Assembly (NCBI GenBank): GCA_964638515.1
Contig: CAZWZL010000009.1
Span: 3,593-67,592, forward strand
Source of the DNA: CAYPGJ01 sp964638515
GTDB lineage: Bacteria; Planctomycetota; Phycisphaerae; Phycisphaerales; UBA1924
Reading direction: 5' to 3'
Length of the DNA stretch: 64,000 nt
Program-made: the position numbers and the translations under genes
Notes under the pieces: model-generated
Seen by the model: the letters and a program-made list of their open reading frames with translations, nothing else
The model's database searches: none
Told to the model about the DNA's origin: nothing
In this document: piece by piece, positions 40,798 to 49,937 of the stretch
Layout: the number at the start of each line of letters is the position of its first letter
Position numbering within the stretch: position 1 is the first letter of the stretch

Positions 40798-43040
40798 ATG
40801 AGATCGCGCCTCCGCAATGGCGAGCGTCTGAGGTCGTCCTCTTCGCAGGAACGAGCAGGCGTGATCGCGCTGCCCGTACTGCAGGTGGAGAAGCGAGTCT
40901 CCCCGCCCCGCCGCCGCCTCCCCAACGTCAAACGGTGGCGCATCTCGGCCCTGATCGCGCTCCACGTCCTCATCGCGGCCCACCTCATCCACTGGGCCGT
41001 CTCCGGCTCCAGCGTGGGCCGATTCGTTCTCTCCGACTCCATGAAGACGCTCGAGCAGGGCGTCATCAATCCCGGGTTCCTGCTCTTCGCCCTCGCGCTG
41101 CTGGTCACGCTCGTCTTCGGGCGTTTTCTCTGCGGCTGGGGATGCCACATGGGCGCCCTCCAGGACCTCAGCGCGTGGGCCTTGCGCAAGTGCGGCGTGC
41201 GCGTGCGCCCCTTTCGCGCGCGCCTGCTCGGCTACGCGCCGCTCTTCCTCGCCCTCTACATGTTCGCCTGGCCCTCCTTCAAGCGCGAGGCGCTCATCCC
41301 CGCGCTGCGCGCGTGGTGGCCCGACACGCTTGCGCACGTCCGCCCCGTCAGTGAGTTTCCGGGATTCTCCGCCGCGCTCACGAGCGACAACCTGTGGGAC
41401 GGGCTCCCCGGCGCCCTGCTGGCCGTGCCCTTCCTGATCGCCTGCGGCTTCGCCACCGTCTACTTCCTCGGCGGGCGCGGGCTCTGCCGCTACGTCTGCC
41501 CCTACGGGGGCGTGTTCCGACCCGTCGACCGGCTCTCCGTCTGGCGCGTCCGCGTGGACGCGGACCGCTGCACCCGCTGCGGGCTGTGCACCGCGGCGTG
41601 CGGCTCGGGCGTCTCCGTCCTCGACGAGACCCTGGCCAACGGACGCATCACCACCAGCGCCTGCACCCGATCGCTCGACTGCGTGAGCGCCTGCCCCCAG
41701 GGCGCGCTCTCCTTCGGCCCCGCCATGCCCGCGCTCTGGAAGGGCGGCGTCCGAGGCAAGGCGCCCGTCGGCACGGACATGACGTGGGTCGAGGAGCTCC
41801 TCGTCGCGCTCACGTTCATCGTCACGCTGCTCGTGGTGCGCGGGCTCTACGGGCGATTCCCCCTGCTCATGAGCGCGGGCGTGGCGGGCTCCTTCGCGGG
41901 CGTCGTGTGGGGCGCATTCCGCCTGCTCCGTCGGGGAGACGTGCGCGTCTCGGGCGTGTGGCTGCGTCGCCACGGTCGACTCCGTCGCGCGGGCTCGGCC
42001 ATGGTCGTCGCGAGCGCGGTGGGGGGGGTCTTCCTCGCGCACTCCACGTTCATCCGCGCGGCCCAGTGGCGCGCAGGCGTCCTCGACGGGCACGTGCGCA
42101 TCGCCAAGGCGCAGGTCTTCGCGCCGGGCTACACGCCGAGCGCGTCGGACCTCGACACGGCTCGACGCGCACTGCGGTGGTACGCGCTCGGGGGCAGCGT
42201 GACGGGCGGCGGCGCGGGGCTGGCCGAGACTCCGTCGTCAGAGGTGCGGCGCGCGTGGCTGCACCTGGTGGCGGGCGAAACAAAGCAAGCCGAAGTGAGG
42301 CTGCGCAGCGCGCTGGCCATCGAAGGCCTGAACGATGCGCTCGTGAGCGAGCTGGCAGGCGTGCTGCTGCTGGACGGACGCGCGGACGAAGCGGAGCATG
42401 AACTGAACCGGGCGATCACTCGCCGCGCGACCCTCGCGCAGACGCGACTCGCGCTCGTCGGCCTGCGGCTGCGTCAGGGGCGCGCCGGCGAGACGGAATC
42501 GCTCCTGCGCGCCGGAGCGGATATCGAGCCGAGGGGCGACGTGCGCATNNNNNNNNNNNNNNNNNNNNNNNNNNNNNNNNNNNNNNNNNNNNNNNNNNNN
42601 NNNNNNNNNNNNNNNNNNNNNNNNNNNNNNNNNNNNNNNNNNNNNNNNCGGAATCGCTCCTGCGCGCCGGAGCGGATATCGAGCCGAGGGGCGACGTGCG
42701 CATCCGCTCGGCCCTGGCGTCGGTGCTCCTGCAGCAGGGGCGCGCGGACGAGAGCGAGCCGCTCCTGCGCGCGTGCGTCGAAGAGCGCCCTCGGGACGTT
42801 CACCTGCGGCGAGGGCTCGCGGCCGCGAGATTCATGCAGGGCCATGCGGACGGCGCATTGGACGAGTTGCTCGAGGCCATCCGCACGCTCCGCACACGCG
42901 GGGCGAGCGCGGGGGCGGGCGCGGAGCAGACCATCGCGGCGCTCATTGGCGAGGGCTCGGCCATGCTCGAGCGCGCGGGCCGCGCGCACGAAGTCAACGC
43001 GTGGGAGGTCCTGACGCGCGGGCTCCCGGATGGAACCTGA
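40798..43040 (+). CDS. NapH-like membrane ferredoxin fused to tetratricopeptide repeats (frame interrupted only by an artificial gap)
   Basis: The N-terminal half has about five transmembrane helices and NapH/FixG-like cysteine clusters: FLCGWGCHMGALQD, RYVCPYGGVFRPVDR, then CTRCGLCTAACGSG and CTRSLDCVSACPQG. This is an electron-transfer unit with two polyferredoxin sites. Two more helices follow, and then helix-turn-helix TPR-like repeats (GDVRIRSALASVLLQQGRADE and others) to the end. The 100-N block at 42549-42648 splits the frame. If the duplicated 55 bases on either side are collapsed, the frame runs continuously to 43040 and encodes about 695 residues. The electron partners are unknown. 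Confidence 0.85.
42494..42703. repeat. identical 55-base segments on both sides of the gap
   Basis: Bases 42494-42548 and 42649-42703 are identical, and the 100 N lie exactly between them. Tandem duplication by chance of precisely the two contig ends is unlikely; the ends probably overlap and were scaffolded as if separate. Confidence 0.9.
42549..42648. other. 100-base assembly gap
   Basis: Exactly 100 N, the customary placeholder for a gap of unknown length. Because the flanks are the same 55 bases, the true gap is probably zero. Confidence 0.95.
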
Positions 43041-43046
43041 CCCTCG

Positions 43047-45881
43047 TCACGCCCTTCGTCGACGCCCGCCCGTCAACCCGAGCCCGAGCATCGCCAGCGC
43101 CACGCCGGCGGGCGCGGGCACGGGGTTGATCGGCGCCGAGCGCCCGAAGTCCGACAGCACGTGGTTCAGGTCGAGGAAGTCGACGACGCCGTTCTCGTCC
43201 GCGTCGCCCGCGAGCCCGACGCCCGACTGCCCGAAGAACGAGAGCACGTTGTTCAGGTCGAGAAAGTCCACGACGCCGTCACGGTTCGTGTCCGCGAGGA
43301 TGCGCACGCCGATCGTGAACGCCGAGGCCGTCTGCGTCCGCCACCAGCGCAGGTTCACCGGGTCGGAGAGCGTGGGCAGCACGAGGCTGGACATGTCGCC
43401 GGTCAGCGTGCCGTACGAGAGGATGTTGAACGTGTCGCCCCAGTCAGGGTTGAATCCGCCCGTGAGCATGAGATTGATGTCCGAGCCGCTGATGCTGGCG
43501 TTGCCCGTCACCGTGATGCGCCCGTATCCCGCCGTCGGCGACGCCGAGGCCAGCTCGAGATCGATCGTCCCGTTCGTGGAAGCCGAGAAGCCGTTCGCGA
43601 AGTTGAGCCGCCCGCCGGTGCGCGCGGTGAGAGGGTCGCCGGTGTTCGACGTGAGCCCCCCGCTGCGCGAGATCGAGATGGTCCCGCCGTTCTCGGCGAG
43701 GATCGTCCCGGTGTTGTGGATGTTGGTCCCCGCCAGCGTCACCGTCCGCCCGGCCGTCTGGCTCAGGATCGCGCCGTTATTGGTGAGCGACCCGAGCTGC
43801 CCGACGTTTCCGCCCTGTGCTCCGGTTCGAACGGTGATGTTCTCACCGATCACGAGCGTGCCGGAATTGGCGCGCACAAAGGCGTTGCTCGACGTGCCGT
43901 CGAACACCACCTCGCCGCCGCCCCCCAGCGTCTGATTGCCGACGCCGAGCAGGTCCAGCACCGTGAACCCGCCGCCGCTGCCCATCGTCACCGTTCGCCC
44001 CGCGTTCAGAGTCAGCCCGCCGTTGACGTTCAGCGTGTAGGCCGGACCGACGGTCATATCGGTGTCCAGCGTCACCCCGCCGGAAAACGTCCCGCTCGAG
44101 AACTCCGGCGTCAGCAGCGTCGCGCCGCCCGCCGACTGGATGGTGCCGCCGTTGATCGTTCCCCCCATGAGGTTCATCGACCCCGTCATGGCGTCGAGCG
44201 ACATCGTGCTCGACGTGTTCGTGGCCGTGCCCGTGAGATTCACCGTGCCGCCCGTGCGATCCCAGCGCGCCGGCGCGATGGCCGCGGTCGCGAACGTCCC
44301 GCCCAGGTTCATCGTGCCGCCGTCCACGAACAGCGTGCCCGTGTTGGTCCACGGGCCGGTGAGCGTGAGCGTGCCGCCGTTGGAGGCCTCGAGCACGCCC
44401 GTTGGCGCGTTGGTCCACGTGCTCGTGCCGGTCACGGAGACCGTCCGGCCGCTGGAGCGCGAGGCGATCGTGCCGTTGTTGAGCAGGGAGCCGAACTGTC
44501 CGATGTTCCCGCCCTGCGCGCCCGAGCGCACGGTCGTCTTCTGGCCGATCACCAGCGTGCCCGCGTTGGCCCGCACGAAGCCGTTGGGCGACGTCCCGTC
44601 GAACACCACCTCGCCCCCGCCGCCGAGGGTCTGCTGGCCGGCGCCCAGCATGTCCAGGATCGTGAATCCTGCGCCCGCGTTGATCGTCAGCGTTCGCCCG
44701 GCGTTCACGACTAGACCGCCGTTCACGTTTAGCGTGTAGGAGGGCCCGAGCGTCATGTCGCCGCTGAGCGTCACCCCGCCCGAGAACGTGCCGCTGGAGT
44801 TCGCCGGCGTCGTCAGCTGCGCGCCCCCGCCGGTGCTGATCGTTCCACCATTGATCGTGCCCCCGCGCAGCTCCATGGAGCCGGTCTGCGCGTCGAGCAC
44901 GAGCGTGCTGAGCGCGTTGTTCAGCGTGCCCGTCAGGCTCACCGTGCCGCCGGTGCGGTTCCAGCGGGCCGGGGTGATCGACGTCGTCGAGAACGTGCCG
45001 CCCAGGTTCAGCGTGCCGCCGTCCACGAACAGCGTGCCCAGGTTGCTCCACGCGTTGTTCAGCGTGAGCGTGCCGCCGCTGGAGGCCTCGAGCGTGCCGG
45101 TCGCCTCGTTCGCCCAGCCCGAGGAAGCGCCCACGTTGACGGTCCGCAGATTCGTCCGACTCGCGATCGTTCCGTGATTCGCCAGTATCCCGAACTGACC
45201 GACGGTCCCGCCCTGCGACCCCGAGCGCACGGTGGTTCCCGCGCCGATCACCAGCGTCCCGCTGTTGGCGCGCACGAAGCCGTTGGACGACGTTCCGTTG
45301 AACACCACCTCACCGCCGCCGCCGATCGTCTGATTCCCCGCGCCGAGCACGTCGAGAATCGTGAACCCACCGCCCGCGTTCATGGACAGCGACCGGCCCG
45401 CGTTCACCGTCAGCCCGTTGCTGATATTCAACGTGTAGCCCGAGTTCACGTTCAGATTCGTGTCGAGCGTGACCCCCGAGAACGTCCCGGTTCCGCCCGA
45501 CTGCGTCGAGAACGTGTTCCCGGCCAGCACGGCGTTCGAGAGCGTCCCCCCCGTGAGGTTGTACGCCCCCGCCAGCAGGTTCAGCATCCCGCCGTTCAGA
45601 TTCAGCGTGCTCGAGGAGTGCGACACCGTGGCGTTCGCCGCGTTGATCGTCAGCGAAGCTGCGGAAGCCGCCATCGAAATCGTCACCGTGTACGGGCCGC
45701 CCAGCAGGTCGATCATGGCGTCGTCCGCCAGCGTCGGCGCCGAGTTCCCGACCCAGTTCGTGCCGATCGCCCAGCTCCCGCCCGCCGCATTGCCCCAGAA
45801 CACCGTCGGCCGAGCGCCCGCGCTCAAGGACATCGCCAGGCCGCTCGCGGCCACGCACGCAACAACAACAGAACGCGACAT
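43047..45881 (-). CDS. large secreted repeat protein with dockerin-like segment and PEP-CTERM-like tail
   Basis: The ATG at 45881 starts a 944-residue protein with a signal peptide (VVVACVAASGLAMSLSAGA). The body is a beta-helix-like array of three near-copies of about 190 residues. Each contains a YTLN-x-NGL/GGLVVNAGR unit, GGGGEVVF, then FVRANSGTLVIG and GAQGG-x-x-GQFG. Autotransporter passenger repeats look similar. Near the end are two EF-hand-like motifs (DTNRDGVVDFLDLN, DADENGVVDFLDLN). They are followed by PAPAGVALAMLGLGLTGGRRRR, a PEP-CTERM-like sorting tail: Pro, helix, Arg cluster. This implies surface sorting by an exosortase-type system, not seen in the window. Confidence 0.88.
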   Translation of the reverse strand: MSRSVVVACVAASGLAMSLSAGARPTVFWGNAAGGSWAIGTNWVGNSAPTLADDAMIDLLGGPYTVTISMAASAASLTINAANATVSHSSSTLNLNGGMLNLLAGAYNLTGGTLSNAVLAGNTFSTQSGGTGTFSGVTLDTNLNVNSGYTLNISNGLTVNAGRSLSMNAGGGFTILDVLGAGNQTIGGGGEVVFNGTSSNGFVRANSGTLVIGAGTTVRSGSQGGTVGQFGILANHGTIASRTNLRTVNVGASSGWANEATGTLEASSGGTLTLNNAWSNLGTLFVDGGTLNLGGTFSTTSITPARWNRTGGTVSLTGTLNNALSTLVLDAQTGSMELRGGTINGGTISTGGGAQLTTPANSSGTFSGGVTLSGDMTLGPSYTLNVNGGLVVNAGRTLTINAGAGFTILDMLGAGQQTLGGGGEVVFDGTSPNGFVRANAGTLVIGQKTTVRSGAQGGNIGQFGSLLNNGTIASRSSGRTVSVTGTSTWTNAPTGVLEASNGGTLTLTGPWTNTGTLFVDGGTMNLGGTFATAAIAPARWDRTGGTVNLTGTATNTSSTMSLDAMTGSMNLMGGTINGGTIQSAGGATLLTPEFSSGTFSGGVTLDTDMTVGPAYTLNVNGGLTLNAGRTVTMGSGGGFTVLDLLGVGNQTLGGGGEVVFDGTSSNAFVRANSGTLVIGENITVRTGAQGGNVGQLGSLTNNGAILSQTAGRTVTLAGTNIHNTGTILAENGGTISISRSGGLTSNTGDPLTARTGGRLNFANGFSASTNGTIDLELASASPTAGYGRITVTGNASISGSDINLMLTGGFNPDWGDTFNILSYGTLTGDMSSLVLPTLSDPVNLRWWRTQTASAFTIGVRILADTNRDGVVDFLDLNNVLSFFGQSGVGLAGDADENGVVDFLDLNHVLSDFGRSAPINPVPAPAGVALAMLGLGLTGGRRRRA

Positions 45882-46069
45882 ACAGTCCCCTTGCAACCCG
45901 TGGTTCAATGATCGCTCTCGAATCGACTCCAAGGCCGCGAGGTCGGTGCAGGACCATCGCGCCGGCGCCCAGCCTACCGGCCACCACGGCCGATTCAAGA
46001 GGAATCTCGCGCTTCCAACCCCACTTCCCCGAGCCCCCGCCCATCAACAAATACGCCCCCGCGCCCCTC

Positions 46070-47203
46070 TCAACGGCCCGCCGCGAAGAACGTCCGCAGC
46101 GAATCATGGATGTCGTCCCGATTGTTGACCCGGGATGTCACCAGCCTCGATCCAAGGCTCGTGGCCTCCGGCCTTACCGGCCGCTTGTCCGTTGCGCAGT
46201 CCGGGTACGCCTCGTGCAGCACGTTGATGAAGTTCCCCGACCCGTACGCCGACGCGACCTGGCAATACCCGAACTCGTTGCACACCGGCAGCAGGTTCTC
46301 ATTCAGGAGTTTCACGCACAGCCGGTTGTCCGCCTCCGACGAGTTGTCCCCGTCGCTGAAGTGGAACAGATAGATGTTCCAGTCCGAGGGCGAGTAGTGG
46401 TGGTCGAGCAGGTCGCGCGCGCACTGGAACGCCGAGGAAATCCGCGTGCCCCCGTCCTCGCGCAGCGAGAAGAACGTCTGCCGGTCCACCTCTTTCGCGT
46501 GCACATCGTGCACGATGTACCGCGAGTCGATCCCCTCGTAGTTGCGCCGCAGCCACGTGTCGATCCAGAACGCCTCCAGCCGCACCAGCTCCTTCTGCTC
46601 GTCCCCCATCGAGCCCGACACGTCCATCATGTACACGATCACGGCGTTCGACTGCGGCTTCTTCACTTCCTTCCACGAGCGATACCGCCGGTCCCGCTTG
46701 ATCGGGATCACGATCGGGTTCTCCGGGTCATATTCCCCCAGCGCGATCTGCCGCTTGAGCGCCTCCCGGTACGTCCGCTTGAAGTGCCGCAGCGACTCTG
46801 GACCCGTCGGCCGAACGCCCGAATACCGATCCTTCACCGTCGTGATGTGATGCTCGCCCCGGGGCTTGATCCTCGGCAGGTGCAACTCCTCCGCCAGCAG
46901 ATCCGCCAACTCCTCCAGCGAGACGTCCACCTCCATGATGTGCTGCCCGGGCTTCTCGCCGCCCTGCGATGCGCCCTTCCCCACGGCGTCCCCCTCCTCG
47001 CCCTCGCCCGAGCCCACGCCCATCGAGTTGTCGCCGTACCGGAACGTCGGCAGATCGATGTCGTACACCGGGATCGAAACGAACTTCCGCCCCTCCTTGC
47101 CGATCAGCTCGCCGCGCTGAAGGAACTTGCGCAGGTCCTGGCGGATCTTCCCCTTCACGATCTGCCGAAAGCGCTGATGATCCTGTTCGATGCGGCTCAG
47201 CAT
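46070..47203 (-). CDS. YeaH/YhbH-family protein (DUF444, VWA-like)
   Basis: The ATG at 47203 starts 377 residues. The N-terminus (LSRIEQDHQRFRQIVKGKIRQDLRKFL) and the HIMEVDVSLEELADLLAEELHLPRI segment are typical. A von Willebrand-like region has VIVYMMDVSGSMGDEQK as MIDAS. The GIDSRYIVHDVHAKEVD and HFSDGDN stretches complete the DUF444 signature. In other bacteria the gene travels with a PrkA-type kinase (yeaG) and SpoVR; neither is adjacent here. The role in stress or sporulation-like processes is therefore uncertain. Confidence 0.9.
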   Translation of the reverse strand: MLSRIEQDHQRFRQIVKGKIRQDLRKFLQRGELIGKEGRKFVSIPVYDIDLPTFRYGDNSMGVGSGEGEEGDAVGKGASQGGEKPGQHIMEVDVSLEELADLLAEELHLPRIKPRGEHHITTVKDRYSGVRPTGPESLRHFKRTYREALKRQIALGEYDPENPIVIPIKRDRRYRSWKEVKKPQSNAVIVYMMDVSGSMGDEQKELVRLEAFWIDTWLRRNYEGIDSRYIVHDVHAKEVDRQTFFSLREDGGTRISSAFQCARDLLDHHYSPSDWNIYLFHFSDGDNSSEADNRLCVKLLNENLLPVCNEFGYCQVASAYGSGNFINVLHEAYPDCATDKRPVRPEATSLGSRLVTSRVNNRDDIHDSLRTFFAAGR

Positions 47204-47439
47204 GGGCAAACGGCCCCTCCGTGTTCCTATACGTCGGGCCGAGGAGGGGGGTCTGTGGAATATGGGCAAAACCCCGGGGCGCGCTTGCCCCGGCCCGTGT
47301 TCATGCGTCCGAGAAGATCGACCGGCCCGAACGCGCGGATGGGCGTCCGCGCGAGCGGCGAGGCGAGCATGAACCACTCCACGATTCGTTTCCGGTTGTA
47401 CGAATCCGAGTTGTTCCCTACCGTCCGCTCGCACCCCGT
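47204..47439. other. divergent intergenic region before the ATP synthase operon
   Basis: 236 bases between the YeaH-like gene and atpZ. Promoters for both are expected, but none is clear enough to assign. No repeat or RNA structure stands out. Confidence 0.4.
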
Positions 47440-47796
47440 ATGGAGCCTCCCGTGCGCACCGGACCCGGCGAAAGACCCCCCTCGGCGAACACATCGGGTT
47501 CGACCGAATCCACCCGTCTCTGGTCCATCGCCGGCATGGGCACCGAGCTCGCCGGGGGCATCATCGGGATGCTCCTTGTCGGCTTCCTGCTCGACTGGTG
47601 GCTCGGCACCAAGCCCTGGCTCACCATCACCGGCGCCGCGCTCGGGCTCGTCGGGGGCGGATACAACTTCCTCCGACGCGCGTTCAAGGAAAACCGCGAC
47701 GCGGCCGCTCGTTTCAAGTCCGCGCACCCCGACGGCGTGCCGCCCCTCCCTGACGCTGCCGAGACCGACGACGATTGGGACCAGTCCGACCAATAG
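47440..47796 (+). CDS. atpZ: AtpZ/AtpI-like ATP synthase accessory protein
   Basis: Start at the ATG at 47440; 118 residues. A Pro/Ser-rich N-terminus is followed by two membrane helices (MGTELAGGIIGMLLVGFLLDWWLG and LTITGAALGLVGGGYNFLRRAF) and an acidic tail ending DDDWDQSDQ. The double-helix hairpin with GGI-x-x-LLVG and YN-x-x-RR is typical of AtpZ, often placed before the ATP synthase genes. AtpZ is thought to assist c-ring assembly or Mg uptake; this is family knowledge. Confidence 0.82.
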   Translation: MEPPVRTGPGERPPSANTSGSTESTRLWSIAGMGTELAGGIIGMLLVGFLLDWWLGTKPWLTITGAALGLVGGGYNFLRRAFKENRDAAARFKSAHPDGVPPLPDAAETDDDWDQSDQ

Positions 47797-47804
47797 AGCC
47801 GCCC

Positions 47805-48284
47805 GTGGCCGAGAGTTCACCCAACCCACCCCCGACGCCCCGTCCAAGACCGGCTGATCCGTTCAGCTACGGCCCGTCCATTCGCCTGCCCGTGCGGTTC
47901 ATGCTGCTTTGGGCCTGTGGCGCGGCGATCGCGGTGGGGGGGATCGCCGCAGCCATCGCGATCGCGGTTCGGCCGGGCGCGGCGTGGAGCGTGGTCCCGG
48001 GTGTGGGGGCCGTGTTAGGGGCTGTGGTGGTGTCGGCGTTGTCAATCCTTCCATGGCGGGCGAGGCCGATGGGCCGGTGGGTCGTGGCGTGGATGGGGGG
48101 GCGGCTTGTGTCGCTTGCGGGGGTGTTGCTCTTTGGGGCGTTGCTATACTTCTCCTCCCCCTCTCGGCCGGACATTCCGGTGATGGGGCTGACCCTCGGG
48201 ACGTCTTACTTCGCGGCGGTGGTCGCGGAGGCTTGGGCGCTTTCCCGACGGCTGAAGGAATCGCCGACGCTCTTCGATCGATGA
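47805..48284 (+). CDS. AtpI-like membrane protein
   Basis: I choose the GTG at 47805, eight bases after the previous stop; 159 residues. A Pro-rich N-terminal segment is followed by about four membrane helices (FMLLWACGAAIAVGGIAAAIAIAV, VVPGVGAVLGAVVVSALSIL and others). It sits in the position of atpI between atpZ and atpB. Sequence identity to AtpI is weak, so the symbol is omitted. A role in rotor-ring assembly is inferred from place. Confidence 0.72.
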   Translation: MAESSPNPPPTPRPRPADPFSYGPSIRLPVRFMLLWACGAAIAVGGIAAAIAIAVRPGAAWSVVPGVGAVLGAVVVSALSILPWRARPMGRWVVAWMGGRLVSLAGVLLFGALLYFSSPSRPDIPVMGLTLGTSYFAAVVAEAWALSRRLKESPTLFDR

Positions 48285-48424
48285 GCAAGGCGGGCTCCGA
48301 GTTCGATTCGCCGACGATGTGTCGGCGCAGCGAGCGTGGCCCGCTTCGATGATTCCTCCGCTGAAGGTCAGGTGGTTTGCCCGCGCCGCGTCGGCGTCGG
48401 GCCGTGAGCAGGACCTTCGCGCCG

Positions 48425-49357
48425 ATGAACGCAACGATTCTCTTAGCCGCGGACAATCCTCTCGGGCACGTCGTGGACAAGGTGCTGCTCCGCACCGCGG
48501 ACGGGACGCCGATCCTGACGATGCACATGGTGACGCTGGTCGCTTCGGCGCTGATCGCGTTCGCGGTCCTGTGGCAGGCGGGCCGGCGGATCGAGACGGG
48601 GCATGAGAGCGAGGGGGCGGACCGGTATCTGACCAGGGGCCGCATCCCGCAGGTGATCGAGGTCATCTGCCTGTACCTGCGTGAGAAGGTCGTTCGGCCT
48701 CAGCTCGGCGCGGCGACCGACAAGTACATCTCGTACCTGTGGGCGACGTTCTTCTTCATCCTGCTGAACAACCTGTTCGGGCTGGTGCCGCTGATGGACC
48801 TGCAGCACCTGATCGGGGCGCTGGGGTGGAACGACTCGCACTTTGCGGTGATCGGCGGCACGGCCACGGGCAACATCGCGATCACGGCGGCTCTGGCGCT
48901 GATCGGGTTCGTCATCATTCAGGCGCACGGCGTGCGTGAGAACGGGATTGCCGGGTATCTGAAGCACCTGACCGCGGGGACGCCGCCGGCGCTGTGGGCG
49001 ATCATGATCCCGGTGGAGATCCTGGGGACGTTCATCAAGCCGTTCGCGCTGGCCATTCGTTTGTTCGCGAACATGGTGGCGGGCCACACGCTGCTGGCGA
49101 CGCTGCTGATGTTCACGAAGATGTCGCTGGAGGGGGTTGGGCTGTTCGGGGGGGCGCCGATCACGCTGGTGGCGGTGGTGTCGGCGGTGCCGATCATGTT
49201 CCTCGAGGTGTTCGTCGCCTTCCTGCAGGCTTTCGTGTTCATGTTCCTTGTCACCGTGTTCATCGCGCAGCTGTCGCATCATCATCACGACGACCACGCG
49301 CACGACCATGACCATTCGCACGCCCCCGAGCCGTCGCTCGCGGGCGGGGCGCATTGA
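48425..49357 (+). CDS. atpB: ATP synthase F0 subunit a
   Basis: The ATG at 48425 gives 310 residues with five to six membrane helices. The key segment is VEILGTFIKPFALAIRLFANMVAGHTLL, which holds the essential stator arginine (IRLFANM) next to the c-ring. The C-terminus carries an unusual histidine/aspartate-rich tail (HHHHDDHAHDHDHSH). Subunit a forms the two half-channels for ions. Order and spacing fit the operon. Confidence 0.93.
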   Translation: MNATILLAADNPLGHVVDKVLLRTADGTPILTMHMVTLVASALIAFAVLWQAGRRIETGHESEGADRYLTRGRIPQVIEVICLYLREKVVRPQLGAATDKYISYLWATFFFILLNNLFGLVPLMDLQHLIGALGWNDSHFAVIGGTATGNIAITAALALIGFVIIQAHGVRENGIAGYLKHLTAGTPPALWAIMIPVEILGTFIKPFALAIRLFANMVAGHTLLATLLMFTKMSLEGVGLFGGAPITLVAVVSAVPIMFLEVFVAFLQAFVFMFLVTVFIAQLSHHHHDDHAHDHDHSHAPEPSLAGGAH

Positions 49358-49476
49358 GCGTCTCTTGAAGTACCGACCGCCGGACGCGAGGGCAGCCCGG
49401 CGGCGAATCCAGAGGGTTTCAGACCCATTCACCGTCGCTGCCCACGACACGCACCGTTTCCCGGAGATTTGATTCG

Positions 49477-49821
49477 ATGCAGACCAAGACTCTCGTCAAG
49501 TTCGCTCTCTCCGCCGGCGCGCTCGCCGCGTTCGGCAGCGCCGCCTTGGCCGCTCCCGAGGCGGGCGACGCCGCCGCGGCGGCCGTGTCCCAGTACGCTC
49601 CGATCGGCAAGGGTCTGGCTGCGGGTCTCGCGGCGGGCCTCGCTGTGATCGGCGGCGGGCTGGGCATCGGCAAGATCGGCGCCTCGGCCGTGGAGGCGAT
49701 TGCTCGCCAGCCCGAGGCCGTGGGCCCGATCGGCACGAACATGATTCTGACGGCCGCGCTGGTCGAAGGCGCCACGCTGTTCGCGGTGGTGGTCGGCCTG
49801 CTGGGCATCTTCCTCATCTGA
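49477..49821 (+). CDS. atpE: ATP synthase F0 subunit c with signal-like N-terminal extension
   Basis: The 114-residue protein has two c-ring helices: LAAGLAAGLAVIGGGLGIGKIGASAVEAIARQPE with the R-Q-P loop, and MILTAALVEGATLFAVVVGLLGIFLI with the essential Glu in ALVEGA. No Gln and Thr/Ser residues of a sodium-type site are obvious, so proton coupling seems likely. The first 40 residues (MQTKTLVKFALSAGALAAFGSAALA and on) look like a cleavable signal peptide not found in most bacterial c subunits. The ring size cannot be read from sequence. Confidence 0.94.
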   Translation: MQTKTLVKFALSAGALAAFGSAALAAPEAGDAAAAAVSQYAPIGKGLAAGLAAGLAVIGGGLGIGKIGASAVEAIARQPEAVGPIGTNMILTAALVEGATLFAVVVGLLGIFLI

Positions 49822-49845
49822 CGACAGGCTCCCGGGATTCTCCCG

Positions 49846-49865
49846 GCCCTCGCTGGCGCGAGGGC
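49846..49865 (+). promoter_or_regulatory. stem-loop between atpE and atpF
   Basis: GCCCTCGC pairs with GCGAGGGC over eight bases with a TGGC loop, 24 bases after the atpE stop; no T tract follows. Stem-loops in this position help raise the amount of subunit c relative to the others by RNA processing or protection; this is known for other atp operons and is inferred here. Confidence 0.5.
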
Positions 49866-49937
49866 TCCGGCGTTTACGGAAGCGTCGGTCAGCCCCCGCG
49901 CCTTCGATCCGGCGATTCACGGGAAAGGGCGATTCGC

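Noticed and set aside
40492..42093. Upstream extension of the FG-GAP protein frame across the spacer and the ferredoxin gene
   Set aside because: A signal peptide begins at 40491, and the extension lies opposite an intact cysteine-cluster gene.
42549..43014. Reading the ferredoxin-TPR protein straight through the N block
   Set aside because: The N count (100) shifts the frame. The text after it becomes Arg/Ala/Ser-rich, whereas collapsing the duplicated ends gives a clean TPR sequence to 43040.
43161..45177. Plus-strand frames inside the repeat protein and possible CRISPR-like periodicity
   Set aside because: The repeats are long, protein-coding and without unique spacers of constant size. 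The frames opposite them have no coding character.
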